DNA from: Tanypteryx hageni
Taxonomy: Eukaryota; Arthropoda; Insecta; Odonata; Petaluridae
Direction: 5' to 3'
Assembly: GCA_028673005.1 (NCBI GenBank)
Contig: CM054118.1
Coordinates: forward strand, 83,329,855-83,393,854
DNA length: 64,000 nucleotides
The notes beneath the pieces were generated by a model. It made no database searches and had not been told where the DNA came from. It was given only the letters and a program-made list of their open reading frames with translations. This document shows positions 58,844 through 64,000 of the stretch, in pieces (the stretch's first letter is position 1; every line of letters starts with the position of its first letter). The position numbers and the translations under genes are program-made.

Positions 58844-59016
58844 TCTCCGCCCATCCGGGAGGAAGATGGACAGGGAGCACGCGTGCCCCAACTGACGCCC
58901 TTTCCCATTTGACTCCCTTCGGAGACGAGAGGCGGGAGCTCTTGCGAAGCGTCGACACCTCACCGGGCCAAGGAATACATTTCGAGAATTTCTCATCGCA
59001 CGCATCGCAATGCTGA
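58844..59016 (+). other. GC-richer island after a splice-acceptor-like site, product unknown
   Basis: GCTCCTCCTTTCGCAG ends at 58843 after a pyrimidine tract. One frame then stays open for 56 codons (SAHPGGRWTGSTRAPTDALS, ending SSHASQC) to TGA at 59014-59016. No family is recognised. The first bases (TCTCCGCCCA) are almost those following the similar site at 62272, so a shared repeat end is as likely as an exon. Confidence 0.2.
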
Positions 59017-60236
59017 GCGAGATAACCTTTTTATTTTCTCAAATTCCCGCATCTTCGCAATTCAGGAGGGATCGGCTAACCTCCTGTCTGAAGGATAAGT
59101 TTGTAAGTAACGGGGATGTAACCGCAGCATAGAAAACTTGAGCTGTACTTCGCGCGCCCTGCATTACGCATCGCGTCCTCTCCTAGCAACCGAGATATAC
59201 CGTATTGTCAAAAAAGGAACCTTCCTCGAGAAGTGTAATGCAAAATATTCAACTTTAAATGATCAATATGGGGCGAAAGGCTCCTTGATAAAATGTATGC
59301 TCCTCTGGAACCTATGCCATGAAGTTAGAGAGATTTGTAAATAATTGTGTTGAATTTTTTTTCTAATGTGGAGCATGCAGATTGTGCAGTGATAAGAATA
59401 TCCGTTTGAATACGAGTCCTAAACACAATTCAAAAGGTATACATTTCTATATATATGTTATTTCAGAGGAATTCACTCGCTTATAACATTTCTTCGGTTA
59501 AGCGCTTATTTATATTTTAAAAGCATAAGCTAGAGAAGAATGGCATGTGAGAATGGAAAAAGAAATATTTTTATTTGTTTTGTGATAATTGTAACGATAC
59601 ATTTTCCTACTTTCAAAGAATAGGACTGAAGTATATAGGCGTAAAACAGTTATGCTAATAGCGCATTTAAGAATCAATGAGAAAGTCACGTGATGCCCAT
59701 TAATTTTTTCCCGATATCACGAGAGAACCGAAATTTGAAGGAGACAATAGAAGGCGGCTGTGCGTCGGTCTACCCTTGCTTCAGGATGTGATATTGGGGT
59801 CGAGGACTTCGAAAGCTGGATATTAAGGTCGTTTTATCCCTATTTTACTCCGTTCCTCGAGAAACGATAATACTTACTTCGTGGCATACTGCGACCAATA
59901 AGAGCACAGCACGCCAACACCTTACCGAGTCTTCGATTTGCTTTGGAAAACAAAATCTCAAATCTTTTCTTAATTCATCTAGTGTCCTGTTGTTCATTTT
60001 ATTTTCTGGTATTTTTCATATCCATTGTCATTTGCTTCATCGATTATTGGTAATATTTATGCGCAGAGAAACATCTAAATATTGATTATAGCTTTTAAGA
60101 GCAAGTGAATCACATTAGTTTCATCATAGAAAATGCGTCAAATTGCTAACTTTATTAAAGTTTTGATACACTTTAGGTGTACATTTGTAGTATCGTTTTT
60201 GATAGGAGATTGTATCTTTGATGGAAAAATCCATGG
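59017..60236. other. AT-rich DNA, nothing recognised
   Basis: No gene, RNA or repeat end recognised. Confidence 0.4.
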
Positions 60237-60880
60237 CCGGACGTTTTGCTGACGGGACGATAATATTATTTATTATTTACCATCCAGTAATTTATTGAAT
60301 ATTTGCAAGTAATCTAATTAGCAGTCCACGGGAGAAGTTAAATACAAATTACAGGAAATGTTCTTTACTTAATTTTGGAGTGTATTAGATAATTACCATT
60401 CGCAACTCAATAAATAATCTAATTAATTTGATTCAAAAGTATTACATAAAATGTATCATACTTCATTTAAAGTTTATCATGTATAATTTGCCTGAAACGT
60501 AAAAACACTGAAATTCCATATGGATTGGGTTAAGAATGAAATTGATATAATTTAAGTAATCATGGCTTTGATTTAAACATATGGCACTTCACTGCTTTTA
60601 AAACTAACATACGTTTGAGGCAAATTTATTGTATTAGTTTCTGATATTTTAAAGGTATGGATATTTGATAATCTTTAAATTATGTATGAAACATTTCATG
60701 TAATTTGAATATAACAGCTCCAGAGTACGATTAATTAGATAACTTGCAAAGATTCAATTAGGAAAACTGGATGATATAAAAACAATATTATCCTCTTGTC
60801 GGCATAACGTCCTGTCGGCGAAACGACCTGTCGGCGAAACGTCCTGTCGGCGAAACGATCTGTCGGCGAAACGTCCGGGT
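60237..60880. mobile_element. Non-autonomous TIR element whose right TIR holds a 16-bp minisatellite
   Basis: The left end CCGGACGTTTTGCTGACGGG continues to ACGATAATATTATT. The right end, read in reverse complement, starts CCGGACGTTTCGCCGACAGA and, after several 16-bp units, continues to GACGTTATGCCGACAAGAGG and ATAATATTG. The ends thus form inverted repeats, but the left has one TGTCGGCG-type unit and the right has five. The interior (about 500 bp) is AT-rich and noncoding. I could not identify a target duplication, so the exact ends are uncertain. Confidence 0.6.
60797..60873. repeat. 16-bp minisatellite (CTGTCGGCGAAACGNC), five units
   Basis: Units CTTGTCGGCATAACGT, CTGTCGGCGAAACGAC, CTGTCGGCGAAACGTC, CTGTCGGCGAAACGAT and CTGTCGGCGAAACG. 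The core TGTCGGCG is shared with the array at 17700-18092. Confidence 0.9.
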
Positions 60881-60960
60881 ACAGAAAAATTAACTATTAA
60901 AATTAAAGCTAGATTTTTCACTAAATACGAATAGAATTGGATAGCTAATGCAGAATATGT

Positions 60961-61130
60961 TGATTTCTGAGAAAGAGGAGAATAATTCTGCCTTGACCGG
61001 GAATCGAACCTGTGTCTTCCACTTGCCGGGCGGATATAATTGTTATTCGAATATCCGACCGGCACGTTGAAGACCCGGGTTCGATTCCCGATAAGGGAAG
61101 AATTATTCTCCGGCTTTTTCAGAAATATTT
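60961..61130. repeat. Palindrome made of two inverted tRNA-derived (Gly-like) 3' halves
   Basis: The left arm (about 60963-61037) and right arm (about 61051-61130) are inverted copies. Both contain GGAGAATAATTC, a tRNA T-arm/B-box (GGGTTCGATTCCCG on the plus strand in the right arm, CGGGAATCGAACCTG in the left) and a GGATAT centre. The left arm read on the minus strand, ATATCCGCCCGGCAAGTGGA, then AGGTTCGATTCCCGGTCA, closely matches the 3' half of the tRNA-like gene at 38478-38548. There is no complete cloverleaf, so it is not a functional tRNA. Confidence 0.75.
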
Positions 61131-61190
61131 ATGTACAGCATATGCCCATCTACGTACAAAATTCGCCAACACTTTCAATAATGTAGAACA

Positions 61191-61421
61191 GATAACTTGA
61201 AAGTCTAGTTCCGGACCGTACAAGTGAGGACTTAAAGAAGACCTGTAACGATAAGTGATAACTCAGAATTTAACACCATTTACTGATAATGCTGAGAGCT
61301 TTGCTCTCCAAATGCGTATTTAGCGTTACTGGTCTCTAATAAGTTCCCAATTAGCGTTTCTAATTTTCTCTAAGTCCTCACTTAAACGGTTCGGAGCTAA
61401 ATATTCAAATTATCAGTTATC
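61191..61421. mobile_element. MITE-like imperfect palindrome of about 231 bp
   Basis: The left arm GATAACTTGAAAGTCTAGTT, then CCGGACCGTACAAGTGAGGA and CTTAAAGAA. The right arm in reverse complement: GATAACTGATAATTTGAATA, then AGCTCCGAACCGTTTAAGTG, AGGACTTAGAGAA. The centre holds a perfect small hairpin, GAGAGC-TTT-GCTCTC, near 61290. No coding capacity. No clear target duplication was found. Confidence 0.6.
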
Positions 61422-61559
61422 TTCGCCGTAGTCTCCTCTTCTATTTATTATCTTAACATAGAACACGTAAAATACCTTTCCCTGCATATCCTTTGCTTCC
61501 TCAAATTCCATAAATTCTCCCTTTTTCCTCGCCCTCTCGAAATATTTTCTCTCTTCTCA

Positions 61560-62270
61560 TCCACTTCACTAATCTCCCCAGTCCTCCTCTTTCCCTCATC
61601 CCCTTTCTCCCTCATCCTTTTCCTCGTCTCTTTTTTCCTCTTTTTCCTCTCTCTTATCTATCTTTATCCCTCCCCTCTCTCTCTCTTCATTTCTCTCACT
61701 CCTAATCTCACTTCCCCCTCTCTCTCTCTTCACTTCTCCCACTTCTAACCTCACTCCCCTCTCTCTCTTTATTTCTCTCACTCCTAATCTCCCATTCCCC
61801 CCCTCGCTTCATTTCTCCCCCTCCTAACCTCACTCCCCCCTCTCTCTCTCTTCATTTCTCTCATTCCTTACCTCACTTCTCCCTCTCTCTTCATTTCTCC
61901 CACTTCTAACTTCACTCCCCTCTCTCTCTTAATTTCTCTCCTTCCTAACCTCACTCCTCTCTCTCTCTTAATTTCTCTCCCTCCTAATCTCACTCCACTC
62001 TCTCTTTCTTCATTTCTCTCACTCCTAACCTCACTCCCCTCCTCGTCACTCCACCTTCTTCTTTACTCTTCTTCCGCTCCTTTATTTTTTCTGTCCACCC
62101 CTACTCCTTTTTCACTATCCATCCTTCACCTGAAATTTCTTCCCTCCATCCCTCTACACCTCCTGCTATATTTATTCCCCCTTTCCGCCTTCTCTTTCCT
62201 TTTGCTATATTCCCCCTCCCGTATCCGATCCTTCCCTCGATTTGTCCTACCCCTCTCCCACCTCTTCCGC
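61560..62270. repeat. Long pyrimidine-rich tract
   Basis: Plus-strand C+T with a recurring phrase CTTCATTTCTCTCACTCCTA, then (A)CCTCACTCCCCTCTCTCTCT. The phrase recurs at intervals of roughly 50-60 bp between about 61680 and 62045, about seven times with variation. Confidence 0.8.
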
Positions 62271-62272
62271 AG

Positions 62273-62438
62273 CCTCCGCCCACCCCATTCACTCTTCATT
62301 CATCGTCAACAGCAGAGCATACGGAGTCGCATTCACGTGCGCTCGATAGACAGCGAAACTCTGCGGCGAGTTCTTCTCCTATCCACTGGATGACGTACAA
62401 CACGTGCATAACGGACTGTGTGCTCCACTCGAGGGCAG
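62273..62438 (+). other. Possible small exon after the pyrimidine tract, product unknown
   Basis: CACCTCTTCCGCAG ends at 62272 and CAG is followed by GTGAAT at 62439, giving acceptor-like and donor-like borders. The frame is open between them for 55 codons (PPPTPFTLHSSSTAEHTESH... to SPIHWMTYNTCITDCVLHSR). Another frame is open for most of the interval. No family is recognised. Confidence 0.2.
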
Positions 62439-63055
62439 GTGAATACTAGGGTCACGTACATTTCCAACCCGTTTTCCAGTGTTCTTTCGATAGAAAGGAC
62501 CTCATGTGAATTGTAGCTGTTGCGCTCGCCAAAGACTCGCATAGCGCGCTCCTCCAAGCTGGCCAACGCGCATGTTTGGCAAAAATGTTCTCGCTCGTCA
62601 AATAAATAACCCTTTGTTGAAACTTTGACCAAGAAATTAATTTTCTGGCTTGGATTACATTTTGTATTTATATTCATTGGAACTCTTTCACCCAACCAGC
62701 GAGATTCGTTTTTACATCAGCGTATTTGATTTTTAATTTAAAGAACTGAATATTTGCTTTGGATTACTTATTGTTATAATTTTATTTAAGAAAAACCCAG
62801 TAGGCAGTACAGAAATCAGTTATCTTTTTAACTCTGACGTTCTTGAATGCATGGAGTAATTATAAGGAGGAGCAAGACATATAACTGTTAAGTAATTACG
62901 TTATTATTGAAGTATTTTGATTGGGTTGAAATTATGATGTTAACGGCGGGAAAGTGATTCACTAATATACCTTTTTTATTTGTTTTCGTATTTTTTATTT
63001 TTATAACAAATATTTCGCGAATTTCCAATTGTGATGTAACCTGTATCAAACAATA
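62439..63055. other. Unannotated DNA, nothing recognised
   Basis: A 120-aa minus frame (62695-62333) shows no domain. The rest is AT-rich. Confidence 0.35.
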
Positions 63056-64000
63056 TGATCCAAACGGAACTTATGTTGCCTAATTTCCTCATAAATATTT
63101 TAAATGAAATGTGGCGCAGCAATTACTTAGATTGGCTTTGATAGCATTTAAATCACCGAGAATGAGTTAATCTTTGTGTCCCCAAATTTCATAATTTCAT
63201 AATAAAATATTACAAATACATTCGAAAGGAAAACTAAATCGATCATGCGTATTTTTGTGGCAAAGATTACGCGTGTATATACTAAACCAGGGGTGGCCAT
63301 ACTTACCTGCCCTCGGAGCCGCATACGATGATTTTCAGAAGCTAGAGAGTCGTCTGACACAGTCAGCGATCATAAATTATTCGAACATATAACATAACCT
63401 GTGTCAAAAACAATTCAGATATACTGCAGATGTCCCTTGTGCATCCCCAACATCTCACATGCTACATTACGTCATTGTGCTCCGTAGTGAAAAACGTTGA
63501 CACGCTACTGAACATAAATTTAAAAGATCTGCATACTAAGATAAAACAGCCGCATGCGGCTCGCGAGTCACGGTTTGGCCACCACTGTGCTAGACGATAC
63601 CGAATCCAACAATAGTCGTTGCAATGGCAACACTCTCTTAATGAGTGAAAAAACGCAAAAACGCCAGTGTTTACAAAAAACGCGAATAAAAAATATCGAT
63701 AAATAACATTCTACGATATAAATTATAATCCACATTTCTTTCCTCAAAGGATAGTATAAATACCGCTCCGATATTATAATTCTAAGGTATTTTAATGTGC
63801 TAAAGCAAATTACACTGCACGATGGATTTCAGATTTCCCATGTAAATGAAATGGAAAGGATAGTTCCTGTAATCGAACTCGAGACTTTCAATCTTCGAAA
63901 TAAAAACTTTCCTCTGGATCTCGGTCTCAGTGTCAAGAGATTTCCGCCAAATGTAATTAAAATCAGTGCATTGGTTCAAAAGTTAATAGGGGAAGAACGC
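63056..64000 (-). repeat. Interspersed repeat R1, copy C, split by a hAT-type element, runs off the window
   Basis: In reverse complement it matches copies A and B: TATTAACTTTTGAACCAATG, GAGTTCGATTACAGGAACTA, CCATCGTGCAG, TGTTGCCATTGCAACGACTA, and the end near TCCGTTTGGATC (63056-63070). A hAT-type element occupies 63288-63587. The (GTCY)n head would lie beyond position 64000. Confidence 0.8.
63288..63587. mobile_element. hAT-type MITE nested in R1 copy C, 300 bp
   Basis: The left end is CAGGGGTGGCCATACTTACC. The right end in reverse complement is CAGTGGTGGCCAAACCGTGA, then CTCGCGAGCCGCATGCGGC. These TIRs are typical of insect hAT elements. The flanking 8-mers are TACTAAAC (63280-63287) and TGCTAGAC (63588-63595), a 6/8 match consistent with an aged target duplication. 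No transposase frame. Confidence 0.8.

Overview
The window looks like nuclear DNA of an arthropod, most likely an insect. The reasons are AT-rich intergenic DNA with almost no coding capacity, an arthropod-style neuroligin exon, a relic of a DUF4817-type mariner-like transposase, a Penelope-like (PLE) GIY-YIG endonuclease, several hAT-type non-autonomous elements, and many micro- and minisatellites. The species cannot be named from the sequence alone. There is no bacterial or viral gene organisation. Most long open frames are by-products of polypurine, polypyrimidine or minisatellite DNA.

The one host gene I recognise is neuroligin, a synaptic adhesion protein of the cholinesterase-fold family. 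Its first coding exon lies on the minus strand at 40404-39765, with a signal peptide and the N-terminal part of the esterase-like domain, and it ends at a consensus splice donor. I see no second neuroligin exon at lower coordinates. If the gene is intact, everything from 39764 down to position 1 is probably one large first intron, and the repeats listed there sit in it.

Layout. 1-16.5 kb: AT-rich DNA with a hAT MITE (1.2 kb), many purine- or pyrimidine-only tracts, and two copies of a roughly 650-bp interspersed repeat (R1), one split by a second hAT-type insertion. 17-24.2 kb: a C-run duplication, a 13-16-bp minisatellite (TGTCGGCG core), and two copies of repeat R3. 24.4-26.1 kb: PLE segments between (TA)n arrays, then a tandem duplication. 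29-34.7 kb: the densest polypurine block, with a GC-rich island at 29.9 kb. 37.7-38.6 kb: a broken transposase and a tRNA-Gly-like gene. 39.7-43.8 kb: GC-rich, with the neuroligin exon and a possible plus-strand exon. 44-60 kb: AT-rich, with a degenerate satellite of about 210 bp, repeat R2 (two copies), a PLE-like palindrome and a third R3 copy. 60.2-61.4 kb: three adjacent inverted-repeat structures. 61.5-64 kb: a pyrimidine tract, then R1 copy C split by a third hAT-type element at the same R1 position as copy A.

I found no multi-gene system. The most notable signals are two hAT-type insertions at the same R1 nucleotide, the PLE with perfect 83-bp inverted ends and a hammerhead-like motif, and the 60-61 kb cluster of a minisatellite-bearing TIR element, a tRNA-derived palindrome and a small MITE.
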